Positions 32,691-42,300 of a DNA stretch of 64,000 nucleotides are shown piece after piece (position 1 is the first letter of the stretch; each line of letters starts with the position of its first letter). The position numbers and the translations under genes were made by a program. The notes below the pieces were generated by a model. It did not search any database, was not told where the DNA came from, and saw nothing but the letters and a program-made list of their open reading frames with translations. The stretch comes from Treponema vincentii F0403. GTDB taxonomy: Bacteria; Spirochaetota; Spirochaetia; Treponematales; Treponemataceae. The stretch covers positions 62,001-126,000 of the forward strand of contig NZ_KE332512.1 of assembly GCF_000412995.1 (NCBI RefSeq), written 5' to 3'.

Positions 32691-35375
32691 TCACTCGGCC
32701 GCAGCAGAAATATCAAGTATCTTATACGTTTTTTCCTCTTCGTTTACGGTAAATGAAAGCGTTTCGCCTACTTTGTGGTTTAACAGGTTTGTACCGAGCG
32801 GCGACATATACGATATTACGCCGTTTTCGGGATCGGACTCCCACGGGCCGAGGATGGTATAAGTTTCTTTTTCGTTGCTGCCGGGTTTTTCCAATGTAAC
32901 AACCGTGCCGAAACCGACCCTCGTTGTCGTGATAGTGGTAGGATCGAACACCTGTGCCCGTTCAAGCTCTTCTTGTAAGCGGCTTACCGTGTTATTAAGT
33001 CTATTCTGCTCTTCTTTTGCAGCCTTATATTCCGAGTTTTCACGCAAGTCGCCCAAGGAAAGTGCAAACCCGACTTCCTTCGAGTTGCGCGGTATTTCAA
33101 CCTCGATAAGCCGCTGCAGCTCTTTTTTCTTTTCCTCAAGCATCTTCGATGTTACGATTAAGCCGCGTCCGGTAACCGTTTTTTCAACTTCATCGAAGAA
33201 CTTAAAGTTCTTGTATTTTTCGAGAATCCGGTTACGCAGCTGCATTTTAATCGGCGGATCCAAATCCTTAATATCGCTGACAAGCGTGTAAAGTCTTGTA
33301 ACGGCATCTTCATCATGGTCGAGGATAAAGTTTTCAAGCAAGGCTTCTTTGCCGAATAGAATAGTATGAATCTGCTTGTTAATTTTTCGGTTTTCAGTTG
33401 TGTTCCGCCGGCTTGCAATTTCCCGATAGGTTATATCAAGAATATGGATAAGGACGATAATTTGATGCTCATAATCGATATTCAAATCCTTAAACCATTG
33501 TTCTTCCTGAGCATTTTTAAAGAACCAAATAACCGCTTCACGGTATTCTTTATAATCTTTAAAGCATGTGAGTACCAGTTCTTTTACCTTTTCGGGATAT
33601 TCTTCGAGCAGCGGATTTAAAACCTCAGGAGAAAGTACTACAGGGAAGAGCCGGACATATTGATCGCTCCAATCGGGAACAAGGTTTTTGATATTGCGGA
33701 GATATGCGCTTCGTAGCTCTTTATTTTCTATCCCGAGATATATGGCAGCGGGATTTTCTATTTGTGCAAATAGTTCCGCAAAATTATGATGCTGTGTAAC
33801 GCTCAAGTGCGGCAGCGCTGCCGTTACTTTTGACATAACCAAATAGGCGGCAATTACTTGTTCATTTACCTGACTAAAGGCTTTCAGGAATGCGTCAAAG
33901 TAATTAATCATATCTTGAAAGCTGTCCGAGTCCGTATCTCCGCTTTCCATAACGTTGAAGATAATTTCAACCCGCTCAAAGAAGTTTTTCTGCGCTTTAA
34001 ATTCGTTCGACAATTTTTCTTCAAGCGAAATCGGGCGTGTATGGACGGTATAAAAGTCTATATTTGTGGGATTAATGCCGAATTCGGGATTCTCTTTAAC
34101 AATCTTCCGTGCCTTGGTACTCCATGCCGTCCACTCTTTGTCGCTTAAAAGAGACGGGATGAGTTCGTGTTTAATCCGTTTAAAATCACAATTATTATCA
34201 AAGCTGCGGATGATAGTCTTGAGTGCCCACTCCGGATTGTTTTTTACCTTTGCGGCCAATTCATCGCGCTTCATGATCGATTTTAACACCCAGATATGGT
34301 CTTTATCCAGAGTTTGAAGCGCAGTAATACCCATTTTAAGACTCATCGTATGGCCGCGTTTTTTTGCAAAATCGATCACTAATTCATCATTATTGACTTT
34401 TGCAATACGGCCGACTCCCCATGTCCGGTGGAACACAAAACAACCTTCGTCAAAAGAAATATGCTTTTCAAAATCGTCAATAGCTTCAAAGACGTTCCGC
34501 CAGCTTTGCGTCAAATTGGAGACCTTTATGTATTCTTCAAGCTGACTGTGCGACGCATATTTTTCTCTAAAGCATTCTACGATTTCTTTCCGTGCCCAGT
34601 TGTCTTTATCATCGCTGGCAAGTACCAGTTTTAAAATATCGATAGCGGTATTCCAGTCTTTTTCTTTTTTATAATAATCGTACAGATCCTGCATCAGAGC
34701 GGCGCCTCGCTCTGCTCCGAGGTGGTCGGCTATCTTCCGCTGTACATGATAGAAAAAATCAATTTCTTGCGGTACTAATTCTACCAAACGTGCCCATACT
34801 TCTTTTACGGCAGTGTAAGAATGCCGGTTGATGTACCGGTATAAGGCTTTTTTATAATATTCAACGGCTTTTTCCGGCTCGCCCATTTGCTGGTACCGTT
34901 CGGCAAGCTGTTTAGGAATATCGGCTTCTTCGTAGTCGATACGGGTAAGCCGCTCCCAAATATCATAAATGGCATCGTTGCCGGATTCTTTGTAGCAGTT
35001 TGCCAAAGTCCGCAGCGCAAACTTTGAATCTCCGAATTCAAGCACCCGCTGGCACAGATATTCGACAATCTGCATCCGATGGTTATCGATAAAAATTGTT
35101 ACCAGCGTTACGAGTGAAGAGTCGTCAAGCAGCTGTTTGGAGAGTGCAATGATGCTTGAAATATACAATGCCGTAATGCTTGTTTTGTTATGAGAGAGAT
35201 GTTCATCGGATAATGCCTTTAATTCGTCCAGATGATGGTTCCTTTTTGCTTCTTCAATTAATGTGTCAAGTTCTTTAAAATTGTTAATAGAATAATTTGT
35301 AATGGCAGCACGTGTCCACTTTTCCTCATTAAATATATCGCGGACATTCTTTTCTAATACATCTGACATATTCAC
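32691..35375 (-). CDS. greA: Transcript cleavage factor GreA with a large N-terminal helical-repeat domain
   Basis: An 894-residue protein. The C-terminal 155 residues are a GreA: a coiled-coil tip with FALSLGDLRENSEYKAAKEEQNRLNNTVSRLQEEL, including the acidic D-L-R-E-N pattern that reaches the polymerase active site, then the FKBP-like domain (VGFGTVVTLEKPGSNEKETYTILGPWESDPENGVISYMSPLG). The first 730 residues are helical with TPR-like units (for example LAERYQQMGEPEKAVEYYKKALYRYI) and a central domain of unknown role (CFVFHRTWGVGRIAKVNNDELVIDFAKKRGH, CarD/KOW-like). This long GreA is known from spirochaetes and is not a local fusion. It relieves paused, backtracked RNA polymerase. A terminator follows it, and the TPR gene lies 12 bases upstream. 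Confidence 0.93.
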   Translation of the reverse strand: MNMSDVLEKNVRDIFNEEKWTRAAITNYSINNFKELDTLIEEAKRNHHLDELKALSDEHLSHNKTSITALYISSIIALSKQLLDDSSLVTLVTIFIDNHRMQIVEYLCQRVLEFGDSKFALRTLANCYKESGNDAIYDIWERLTRIDYEEADIPKQLAERYQQMGEPEKAVEYYKKALYRYINRHSYTAVKEVWARLVELVPQEIDFFYHVQRKIADHLGAERGAALMQDLYDYYKKEKDWNTAIDILKLVLASDDKDNWARKEIVECFREKYASHSQLEEYIKVSNLTQSWRNVFEAIDDFEKHISFDEGCFVFHRTWGVGRIAKVNNDELVIDFAKKRGHTMSLKMGITALQTLDKDHIWVLKSIMKRDELAAKVKNNPEWALKTIIRSFDNNCDFKRIKHELIPSLLSDKEWTAWSTKARKIVKENPEFGINPTNIDFYTVHTRPISLEEKLSNEFKAQKNFFERVEIIFNVMESGDTDSDSFQDMINYFDAFLKAFSQVNEQVIAAYLVMSKVTAALPHLSVTQHHNFAELFAQIENPAAIYLGIENKELRSAYLRNIKNLVPDWSDQYVRLFPVVLSPEVLNPLLEEYPEKVKELVLTCFKDYKEYREAVIWFFKNAQEEQWFKDLNIDYEHQIIVLIHILDITYREIASRRNTTENRKINKQIHTILFGKEALLENFILDHDEDAVTRLYTLVSDIKDLDPPIKMQLRNRILEKYKNFKFFDEVEKTVTGRGLIVTSKMLEEKKKELQRLIEVEIPRNSKEVGFALSLGDLRENSEYKAAKEEQNRLNNTVSRLQEELERAQVFDPTTITTTRVGFGTVVTLEKPGSNEKETYTILGPWESDPENGVISYMSPLGTNLLNHKVGETLSFTVNEEEKTYKILDISAAAE

Positions 35376-35387
35376 CTCACTGTGTCA

Positions 35388-36329
35388 TTACCGTATATAG
35401 CGGTTATAAATTTTCTCGTCGAGCAGTTTAATTCTTAAAAGAATTTCATCGATTTTTGACCTTTCGATAGTACCGTTCATGTAATGGTCTATAAGCCAAA
35501 AATAATAATTAATTAAACGGGGAACAAGAAGCTTTTTATCTTTTACGGTTTTCTCTCTAAGCTCGTTTTCGAGCATATAGATAGACTGCTTCAGCTTCCC
35601 CAGTTCCAAGGCCTTCAGTTCACGCTTTACATTGAGTACGCCGTCAAGCGTCCCGTAAACCGGCAGCCATTCCAATAACTCCTCTCCTGTATGACCGATA
35701 GCGGCTACTTTAGTAACGAGCGCGTTGATAATTTCAGATTCAAGAAAGCACATCTCTATTCCGGATGCATTTTTAAACAGTGCCTCTCGAAAAAAAACCT
35801 TCGCAAGCCGTACTTCGCCGCTTAAAGCATAAGCATCGGCAAGTTCCGCCAGAATAGCCGATGAATTCGTGTTCATATCGGCTGCATACCGCAGACATCT
35901 GATTGCCGTTTCATAATCGCCAAGTGCCTTATAACAAAGCCCTGTTTTCCGGTATATTTCCGCTGTATTATGCACCGGTTCGGTTCCGCTTAGGAGCGAT
36001 TGATACAGCCTCAGTGCAATCGTAAACACAGTGCATTTAAGAGCATAAATAATCGGCTCGTTAAAGTCTCCCTTCTTTTTTATATAGTCAAGGAAGGGTT
36101 TCCATTGAGAAATAATATACTCACCACGCAAGAAATCATCGGCTAAGGCTTGTGAATAACGCACTCGGTCAAGCCAAAAACTAACCCCTTTCAGTGTGTA
36201 CATCACTTGAGGGTTTTCCAAATCCTGTTCAAGAAGCCGTCCCAGACTTGTATGCGCTTGCTCAAGGTCTCCTTGCTTCAGGAAGGCAAGAGCGGGCTGC
36301 AATATGGTTTGAACAGAACGATCTATCAT
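35388..36329 (-). CDS. TPR-repeat protein upstream of greA
   Basis: A 313-residue soluble, helical protein. TPR-like units are visible, for example QPALAFLKQGDLEQAHTSLGRLLEQDLENP near the start and AEIYRKTGLCYKALGDYETAIRCLRYAADMNTNSSAILAELADAYALSGEVRLAKVFFREALF at about 125-190. No signal peptide or catalytic motif is seen. It precedes greA by 12 bases in the same direction, so they are co-transcribed, and the greA product itself carries a TPR-like N-terminal region; partnership in transcription is a reasonable guess but not shown. Start ATG 36329, which has a purine-poor upstream region, so the ribosome-binding site is weak. Confidence 0.72.
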   Translation of the reverse strand: MIDRSVQTILQPALAFLKQGDLEQAHTSLGRLLEQDLENPQVMYTLKGVSFWLDRVRYSQALADDFLRGEYIISQWKPFLDYIKKKGDFNEPIIYALKCTVFTIALRLYQSLLSGTEPVHNTAEIYRKTGLCYKALGDYETAIRCLRYAADMNTNSSAILAELADAYALSGEVRLAKVFFREALFKNASGIEMCFLESEIINALVTKVAAIGHTGEELLEWLPVYGTLDGVLNVKRELKALELGKLKQSIYMLENELREKTVKDKKLLVPRLINYYFWLIDHYMNGTIERSKIDEILLRIKLLDEKIYNRYIR

Positions 36330-36472
36330 AGTTCCATACTATTATACTGATAACAGAGGTTTAGTCAATTGACCCTTTTTTAAGAATTTGTTATTATCTG
36401 CGCTCAATTTCGAACATTTATAAGAGTAGTTCTGATTACCGGCTAAAGTCCTTCGGATTGAGGGGGCTAGAC

Positions 36473-37435
36473 CTAAAACATATTCCCGTAATAGGTTAAA
36501 AGCGGGATAACAAGGCTTTGAATCAGCAGCAGTACATACACACCGACGATGGCGATTGCCGCCGGTTCGATAAACTTCATCGTTATCTCCCGTTTTTTTA
36601 TATCTTTCTTTCTATAATATTCTGCCAGAAATGAAAAGATAGAGGCGCCGTCCCCCTGTTTTTGTGCAATTTCAAGCCACAGAAACACAAATCGCGGAAA
36701 ATACTGTGTATTCTTAAAAGCATATAATACCGATGCTCCCGCCGCCAATTCTTTTTTTACCATAACCATAGCTTTTTTCATTTTTTTGCTATTGATTGCC
36801 TGTACCGTCTCCGCTACCGCTTCCACGATCGGGATGTGGGCGGTAAGCAGCGTTGACAAGAGATAAAAGCACTGCGTTTCAGCCGAATCCTCTTTGAAGA
36901 TTTTAACCAGTCCATAAGCAAACAATACCGCTGCCGCACACAAAAAAAGGTGAGCAACAATAAATCCGTGTAATGCATCCGTATAAAATTCTGCCGGCAT
37001 ATTCCCCGTTTGCTGCAAAAACGGCACTCCTGTCTGTAGCAAAAAAAACGCACCGGTAAGAGCTGCAAGTACGATAAAACAGGGATAAACGAGCACTGCA
37101 ATCAGCTGTCCCCGCAAATCATCCTTTCGTTCAAGATCGGCTTTGATGGTTTTAAGTGCTGCACCGAGATTCCCCGTTTTTTCTATCGAGGCAAAGAGTG
37201 CGAAATGATACCCGTTAAAGCCGAATACCCTTGTTTTGTGTTGAATATCTTGAAGCGCTTTGGAAAATGCAGCTCCATTCTCTAACGCAGCTTTTAACGC
37301 AGAACAGCCTTCCTGCAGCCGCTTATCGGTTTCCGTGTTGCTTAAAAGTGTAACGGCATTAAAAAGCGTCAGTGAGCTTTCGGTCATCGTTAAAAGGGAA
37401 TCCGTAAAGAGCAGCGTTCGTTTTAAGGTATTCAT
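36473..37435 (-). CDS. gspF: Type II secretion inner-membrane platform protein GspF
   Basis: A 320-residue GspF/PilC-type protein with two repeats of the T2SSF domain. First: TMTESSLTLFNAVTLLSNTETDKRLQEGCSALKAALENGAAFSKAL, and second: LLTAHIPIVEAVAETVQAINSKKMKKAMVMVKKELAAGASVLYAF. Membrane segments are VLVYPCFIVLAALTGAFFLL, LHGFIVAHLFLCAAAVLFAYGL and FIEPAAIAIVGVYVLLLIQSLVIPLL. The protein is slightly shorter than typical GspF (about 400), starting directly at the first domain. Its start overlaps the end of gspE by four bases. The role is the platform linking the ATPase to pseudopilus assembly. It is the last gene of the cluster. Confidence 0.9.
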   Translation of the reverse strand: MNTLKRTLLFTDSLLTMTESSLTLFNAVTLLSNTETDKRLQEGCSALKAALENGAAFSKALQDIQHKTRVFGFNGYHFALFASIEKTGNLGAALKTIKADLERKDDLRGQLIAVLVYPCFIVLAALTGAFFLLQTGVPFLQQTGNMPAEFYTDALHGFIVAHLFLCAAAVLFAYGLVKIFKEDSAETQCFYLLSTLLTAHIPIVEAVAETVQAINSKKMKKAMVMVKKELAAGASVLYAFKNTQYFPRFVFLWLEIAQKQGDGASIFSFLAEYYRKKDIKKREITMKFIEPAAIAIVGVYVLLLIQSLVIPLLTYYGNMF

Positions 37436-38862
37436 GCTTCAACCGGCGGGGCGCCGAGCACCCGTGCTATTTCCTGCGGCGTAATAATACCCTGCCGCAT
37501 TTTAGCGCAGGCATCTTCATACATCGACGGCAGCCCTTTTTGTTTACGCTGCCGGTACAATTTTTGCGGCGAGGCACGAGTATATACCGCTTCGGCAAAG
37601 GGTTCGTCTATCGGAAAAATTTCGGCAACGGCAATACGTCCCTTGCCGCCCGTATGTGCGCATGCTTTGCATCCTGTACCGCCGCATTCGGTACACACAC
37701 GTCGCATAAGCCGTTGCGAAATAACGCCGCGCAGCACTGCGCTGATAAGATACGGCGGCACACCGAGATCTTCCAGACGCATCACCGATTCGACGGCGTT
37801 ATCCGTATGCAGGGTAGAAAACACAAGATGACCGGTTAATGCGGCGCGCGCGGCAAGTTCGGCGGTTTTTGCATCCCGTATTTCTCCAATCATAATAATA
37901 TCGGGGTCTTGACGGAATATCCGTTTTAACAGCACGTCAAAACTCAACCCCAATTCATCGTTCGTTTGTATCTGTGTGATGCCGCCAATGCGGTATTCTA
38001 CAGGATCTTCAATACTGATGATTTTCACATCGGGTTTATTTAAAATATGTAAAAAAGCAGCGAGGGTTGTCGTCTTTCCCGATCCGGTGGGGCCGGTAAT
38101 CAAAACCAAACCCGATGGTAAATGTAAAAAAGGCATTACTAGCCGTATCTGTTCATTGGAAAAACCAAGCTCTTGCAAGGAAAGCGGCAGCATGGTATCC
38201 GGCAATATCCGCAGTACGACGGATTCTCCCAATGCAGCCGGTACAATGGAAATACGCACATCTAAGGTAAGATGCGCCGTACGAAGTTCAATCCTTCCAT
38301 CCTGAGGACGCCGCTGTTCAAGCACATTCAAATGAGCCAACACCTTTAACCGTGCCGCAAGCGCCCTGCCGACAGAAGCTGGAACCGTCTGCATCGGCAC
38401 CAGTACTCCATCCAGCCTAAACCGTATTGTTGCGCCGGTTTTTTCTGTTTCGATATGAATATCCGAAGCATTTTTGGAAATTGCTTCGAGGAAGATGCTG
38501 TTCATCAAGTTGATGATAGGCGCTTCATCTTCAATCGTATCGATAGGTGTATCGGGAACGCCGTGAACTATCGCAGTATTTTTCCCGTTTTCCGTTTCGG
38601 ATGTAGTTCCTGCGTCCGCATTTTTCGTATTTTCCGCGCCGTGTTCCTGTGTTTGAGAAAACAGCCGAGCCAACCGCACTTGGAACTCATCTTGTTCGAT
38701 AATACGGAATTGCAAGTTAAGATGCGTCCATGCTTTTTTCAGCTTCCACACCAATGGAGCATTTTCTTCCAACATACCGAAGACGCACCTGTGCTCATCC
38801 TGTTTCAAAATAATGATACGGTTATGCGCGCAAAAACCCGCATGTAAAACGATTCCCTGCAT
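37432..38862 (-). CDS. gspE: Type II secretion ATPase GspE
   Basis: A 476-residue secretion ATPase. The N1 domain is short and divergent. The core has SDIHIETEKTGATIRFRLDGVL, the QRRPQDGRIELR segment, Walker A LITGPTGSGKTTTLAAFL, Asp box IISIEDPVEYRI, Walker B QDPDIIMIGEIRDAKTAELAARAALTGHLVFSTLHT, and a four-Cys metal site (CTECGGTGCKACAH) typical of GspE/PilB. It hydrolyses ATP at the inner membrane to power pseudopilus growth. The start, ATG 38862, has a GGAG nine bases before it. Gene order is gspD, gspE, gspF with a spacing of 15 bases and then a 4-base overlap. Confidence 0.94.
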   Translation of the reverse strand: MQGIVLHAGFCAHNRIIILKQDEHRCVFGMLEENAPLVWKLKKAWTHLNLQFRIIEQDEFQVRLARLFSQTQEHGAENTKNADAGTTSETENGKNTAIVHGVPDTPIDTIEDEAPIINLMNSIFLEAISKNASDIHIETEKTGATIRFRLDGVLVPMQTVPASVGRALAARLKVLAHLNVLEQRRPQDGRIELRTAHLTLDVRISIVPAALGESVVLRILPDTMLPLSLQELGFSNEQIRLVMPFLHLPSGLVLITGPTGSGKTTTLAAFLHILNKPDVKIISIEDPVEYRIGGITQIQTNDELGLSFDVLLKRIFRQDPDIIMIGEIRDAKTAELAARAALTGHLVFSTLHTDNAVESVMRLEDLGVPPYLISAVLRGVISQRLMRRVCTECGGTGCKACAHTGGKGRIAVAEIFPIDEPFAEAVYTRASPQKLYRQRKQKGLPSMYEDACAKMRQGIITPQEIARVLGAPPVEA

Positions 38863-38877
38863 CGCTGTTCTCCGTTA

Positions 38878-40884
38878 TCAATGTTTCGCTAAATGCGGCG
38901 TGACAAGCCGTTCGAATATGGTATCACGCCGCAGCTTACTATTGCCGCTATCATCGCCCGAATAATCGATATGCGGAACCAGATAAATAACCATTTCGGT
39001 TTTCTCCGTTGTCTTTACCTTATCCTTAAAAAGGAGTCCCGCTACCGGTATTTTTGAAAGACCGGGCACTCCTTCTTCGACATTGCTCATCTCATTTTGT
39101 TTTAGGCCGCTTAAAATAACCGGCTCTCCCGATTGAGAGCGAACCTGCGTTGTAATAATTTTTTCGGAGGTAGGTGGCGGGTTACCGGTATTCATCGTAA
39201 CATCTGCACCTCGTTTTGAGATGGAGGCAGTAATAGTTGTGGTAATTACCCCTTCCCCTGACACCCAGCCGTTAATAGTGAGCATCAAACCGGATGTTAT
39301 CTCACGGGTAACACCCGTGTACTTAGGCTTACCGGTTTCGGGATCGATATTCGAATCGCGGTAACGGTAGGTACTCGTATTCTGAAATTTAATTTCCTGC
39401 CCCGAAAGCCCGTACAGCATGGTATCGGCAAATATCCGCGCCTCACTTGTTCCCATTGCAGTGCTTAACTTTGCTGCAAATTGATAGCCGAATACCGAAA
39501 TTGCATCGAAATTCAACGACAGTAAACTGCCGAGGACGCCGCTTATCAAGGTTTGATCACCGGGTTTTAAGCCTCGCGCCGCAACGTTAAAATTCCATTT
39601 AAAATTATCCGTAGACTGATACTGCACAATAAGCAAATCATACCGCAGCTGTGCATGGGGACGGTCGATATAGGAGATGTCTTTTAAAAAAGAATCCCTG
39701 CGTTCTTCGCTGCCGACATAAAAAAAACTGTTGCCGTCTCCGGCATCGATAATATTGCTTGAACTTACCGAAGGAGGTAACTTTTTTAACAAGTCTTCCG
39801 TTCGTATGTATTTTAATTTTATCGGAATGCTCATTCGGCTATTGTCAATAGATTCCAGCCATTGGGATAATTCGTATCGGCTATCCGGCAGGATCAAGGC
39901 AAAAAAACCGCTTGAATCGGCAAGCGGTGTTATCTGTAAGTTTGGAAAGTGCGCCTGTAATAGCGGTGTAATTTCTTGTATATTCTTGTATTTAAGTTTA
40001 AAAAAACTCCATTGCTTACCTTCACGCTTGAGATTATTGATTATTTCGCTTTGCTGTACGGGAAAAATATAGTACATACGATTCTTTTCCGTATATTCAG
40101 CACCGGCTTGTTCAAGCACATAAGTTAAAGCTTCTTCAAACGGCTTACCGGAAAAATCAAGCCGCTCAATAATTTGCGTTCCGTTTACAAATGAAGAATA
40201 TTCGCGGTTACCTTGCTTAAAAAGACTATTCAAAATTTCCTGCAGTACGCCTTTTTGAATGCGGACGGTAAAAAGCCCCCCTGTTTCTTTTATATCGAGC
40301 ATATATGACGGTATCTGACTCATCTGTATAGCTTGTGCCGGATTTTTTTTAATTGAAAGATAGGCATCGTGTACGGATACGGTATAATCGGTATAAGGTT
40401 TCATGATTAAAGTGATTGCTTCTTGCGCGGTGCTTTCTTGAATATGAATGGATGTTGTAACATGCGGTAAAATATCGGCGGTAACGGTTGTTCCCGTTTC
40501 CCGCGCAAGGTATTCGATTAATGTACGTAATTCAACTTCCGAAGCGTCAAGCTTGATGCGCCCTTCTCCAAGCGGTTGGACAAGCACTCGTGTTACCGTC
40601 CAAACATGGGGCTTTTTTTCCACATACAAGTCATTCAGCGATATGAAGGTATCAAATGCTTGCTCGAAATCATTCCCGCTAAATTGAAATTGGGCGGTTC
40701 CGTCTACTGTTTTATTTACAACAATGGGGATATTGCTGTATACCGATAGGGCATAGACAATATCGGTAATTGGCTGCCGGATAAATTGAAAATTTAAAAG
40801 AGGCTCCGCTTCATTTTTATTCTCCGCCGCTGCAAGCGGAATATACAAACATAATAGCCAAAGCGATAACAATTTTTTTTTCAT
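38878..40884 (-). CDS. gspD: Type II secretion outer-membrane secretin GspD
   Basis: A 668-residue secretin with a signal peptide (MKKKLLSLWLLCLYIPLAAAE). Periplasmic N domains occupy about 20-420 (IVYALSVYSNIPIVVNKTVDGTAQF, LRTLIEYLARETGTTVTADI, YKNIQEITPLLQAHFPNLQITP and LKYIRTEDLLKKLPP). The C-terminal secretin core has TSTYRYRDSNIDP, VTREITSGLMLTINGWVSGEGVITTTITASISKRG, and the signature VPGLSKIPVAGLLFKDKVKTTEKTEMVIYLVPHI. It forms the gated outer-membrane ring through which folded proteins leave the periplasm. RBS TAGGAGAAGG precedes the ATG. It heads the D-E-F run; the three-hairpin repeat lies between it and the prepilin peptidase gene. Confidence 0.92.
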   Translation of the reverse strand: MKKKLLSLWLLCLYIPLAAAENKNEAEPLLNFQFIRQPITDIVYALSVYSNIPIVVNKTVDGTAQFQFSGNDFEQAFDTFISLNDLYVEKKPHVWTVTRVLVQPLGEGRIKLDASEVELRTLIEYLARETGTTVTADILPHVTTSIHIQESTAQEAITLIMKPYTDYTVSVHDAYLSIKKNPAQAIQMSQIPSYMLDIKETGGLFTVRIQKGVLQEILNSLFKQGNREYSSFVNGTQIIERLDFSGKPFEEALTYVLEQAGAEYTEKNRMYYIFPVQQSEIINNLKREGKQWSFFKLKYKNIQEITPLLQAHFPNLQITPLADSSGFFALILPDSRYELSQWLESIDNSRMSIPIKLKYIRTEDLLKKLPPSVSSSNIIDAGDGNSFFYVGSEERRDSFLKDISYIDRPHAQLRYDLLIVQYQSTDNFKWNFNVAARGLKPGDQTLISGVLGSLLSLNFDAISVFGYQFAAKLSTAMGTSEARIFADTMLYGLSGQEIKFQNTSTYRYRDSNIDPETGKPKYTGVTREITSGLMLTINGWVSGEGVITTTITASISKRGADVTMNTGNPPPTSEKIITTQVRSQSGEPVILSGLKQNEMSNVEEGVPGLSKIPVAGLLFKDKVKTTEKTEMVIYLVPHIDYSGDDSGNSKLRRDTIFERLVTPHLAKH

Positions 40885-40915
40885 ACGACCTTCTCCTAAA
40901 GGCTAAACATCACAT

Positions 40916-41052
40916 GGGGATGTCTCAAAAGTTGGTTGCTTTTTCGCCATCCCCGACGAGTTTAAAATTAAGTCTTTGTACAATAATGACTTAATTTTAA
41001 ACATCGCAGTTAAATCTAAGGAAACTGTCCAAAAACTGAAGTTTTTGGACAG
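40916..41052. repeat. Three-hairpin intergenic element, copy 2
   Basis: H1 at 40916-40953 (GGGGATG...CATCCCC), H2 at 40962-41000 (arms TTAAAATTAAGTC / GACTTAATTTTAA) and H3 at 41025-41052 (arms CTGTCCAAAAAC / GTTTTTGGACAG). Linkers CCGACGAGT and ACATCGCAGTTAAATCTAAGG match copy 1 at 408-546, whereas the stems are different but still paired. The inner part of H2 (AAGTCTTT...ATGACTT) is shared. Confidence 0.75.
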
Positions 41053-41112
41053 CCCCATAAAACGGAAAACAACACTCCGCAATTAAATTTTTAAAATTTT
41101 TAGAGACACCAT

Positions 41113-41532
41113 TCAAGTATTCAGGCCGCACAGCAGTACCGTTAATTCCACTACACAGGCGCCTATGGATAGAAACGGGATAAAGGGGAGCTCTTTCAGT
41201 TTATTCCTGCTGCAGATAAAAAAGAGCAGTGCTAAAATACAACCTATGCTCACCGCAGCATACCATTTTATAATCCCTAAAAAGGCGCCGATAAAACCGG
41301 AAAACCATATATCCGCAATACCGAGCCGTTTCCCGCTTATATGGTATGCAAGCGCAAACAGCAGCATACCTATGACGGCACCTCCGAAACTTTCCCATGC
41401 TGTGGCAGGCGCTTTTACACAAAGCGCAACGGCAATTGCCGCATATAAATATATGCGCTTTATTTCACCGTACACAATATCTTGATAAGAAAAATATACA
41501 CAAATTAATACAAAGATACTATAGGAAAGCAT
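41113..41532 (-). CDS. Prepilin peptidase-like protein (A24, no methylase domain)
   Basis: A 139-residue membrane protein (ATG 41532; an in-frame TTG at 41553 would add seven residues). It has the A24 layout of about four to five membrane helices with two Asp residues on the cytoplasmic side: one in YFSYQDIVYGEI after the first helix and one in RLGIADIWFSGFIGAFLG, equivalent to the G-x-G-D motif. It lacks the Cys-containing N-terminal methyltransferase domain of full PilD/GspO and is the short form like CpaA/TadV. It would cut the leader of the pseudopilins encoded at 57483-56558. It is upstream of gspD, separated by the three-hairpin repeat, and just downstream of the toxin cassette region. 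Confidence 0.78.
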   Translation of the reverse strand: MLSYSIFVLICVYFSYQDIVYGEIKRIYLYAAIAVALCVKAPATAWESFGGAVIGMLLFALAYHISGKRLGIADIWFSGFIGAFLGIIKWYAAVSIGCILALLFFICSRNKLKELPFIPFLSIGACVVELTVLLCGLNT

Positions 41533-41631
41533 ACGATTATATCCAGCAAACAATCCATATCCTGTTCATCTATTATCAATATATTTGATTAATCAAGAAA
41601 AAAAAAGTAGATATCGTAAATCGAATGGCAA

Positions 41632-41718
41632 GAGGATACTGCTTCTATCGCTGTCCGTAAGCAACCTTCCTTATATATGTACGCATCCCCATACCGCCGT
41701 AACTGGTTATAGGGGAGA
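41632..41718 (-). repeat. Cassette tail repeat, copy 1
   Basis: About 87 bases nearly identical to 44880-44967: GAGGATAC, CGCTGTCCGTAAGCAA, CTTCC, TATATATGTA, CATCCCC and ATACCGCCGTAACTGGTTAT. It contains a stem (CCCCATA / TATAGGGG with one bulged A). It follows the immunity candidate gene of the orphan cassette by 13 bases, in the same relative position as the other copy. Confidence 0.85.
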
Positions 41719-41731
41719 ATATTCGTCGATT

Positions 41732-42232
41732 TTATTTTTTACTGTTCTCTATTTTACACCGCCACATAGGATAGTCTCTCCCTTTAAAATCATACTTTGG
41801 CATCTTTGGACTCGTTCGCTTATCATTCTTCATAAGCTCAAACCATACCGTATCTTTATCAAGAAAATGGACATTTACAATTCCTCGTATTGCCTCTTCT
41901 TTTTCATCGCTCACATTCCACATAGAACGTACCAATAGCTGATATCCGTCAGACGTATCAGTCAGGCTTTCGATGATGTAATATCCACCTTGATATATTA
42001 TTTCCATTCTTCCATCATCATCAGGCTCAAACCAAAGACCATTATCTGCTATCTGTAGATAGATGCCGGTCGATGTCTCTGTTTTTCTGTACAGTTCTCC
42101 ATCCTCCCAATCAACAGCCTCTAGTGCTACCCGTTTACCTTCATTCCATACACCCCATAAATCATAGTTATGGCTATACACATTTATTACGGTAAAAAAT
42201 AGTATTACCGCTCCTACTGTCCATCGTTTCAT
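41732..42232 (-). CDS. Exported immunity candidate for the orphan RHS cassette
   Basis: A 166-residue protein from ATG 42232, with GGAGGTATACCA before it. The first 19 residues are a signal peptide (MKRWTVGAVILFFTVINVYS), so it acts in the periplasm or beyond. The mature part is rich in Trp and acidic residues: YDLWGVWNEGKRVALEAVDWEDGELYRKTETSTGIYLQIADNGLWF, then YYIIESLTDTSDGYQLLVRSMW and VHFLDKDTVWFELM. The start of the mature part and the mid-region (D-L-x-G-x-W, y-x-L-x-x-R-S) resemble the candidate at 45009-45488, so they appear to be distant relatives. It lies 68 bases after the orphan RHS cassette gene and before the cassette tail repeat, the place expected for an immunity gene. Confidence 0.6.
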   Translation of the reverse strand: MKRWTVGAVILFFTVINVYSHNYDLWGVWNEGKRVALEAVDWEDGELYRKTETSTGIYLQIADNGLWFEPDDDGRMEIIYQGGYYIIESLTDTSDGYQLLVRSMWNVSDEKEEAIRGIVNVHFLDKDTVWFELMKNDKRTSPKMPKYDFKGRDYPMWRCKIENSKK

Positions 42233-42300
42233 TGGTATACCTCCTTCACGATGCTTTAAGTACCATAGTGCTTTCTTGCTATCGCACAATATCTTTATGC

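Noticed and set aside
32691-35375. greA as a novel gene fusion
   Set aside because: The long N-terminal region is a known spirochaetal feature of GreA, not a new fusion in this strain.
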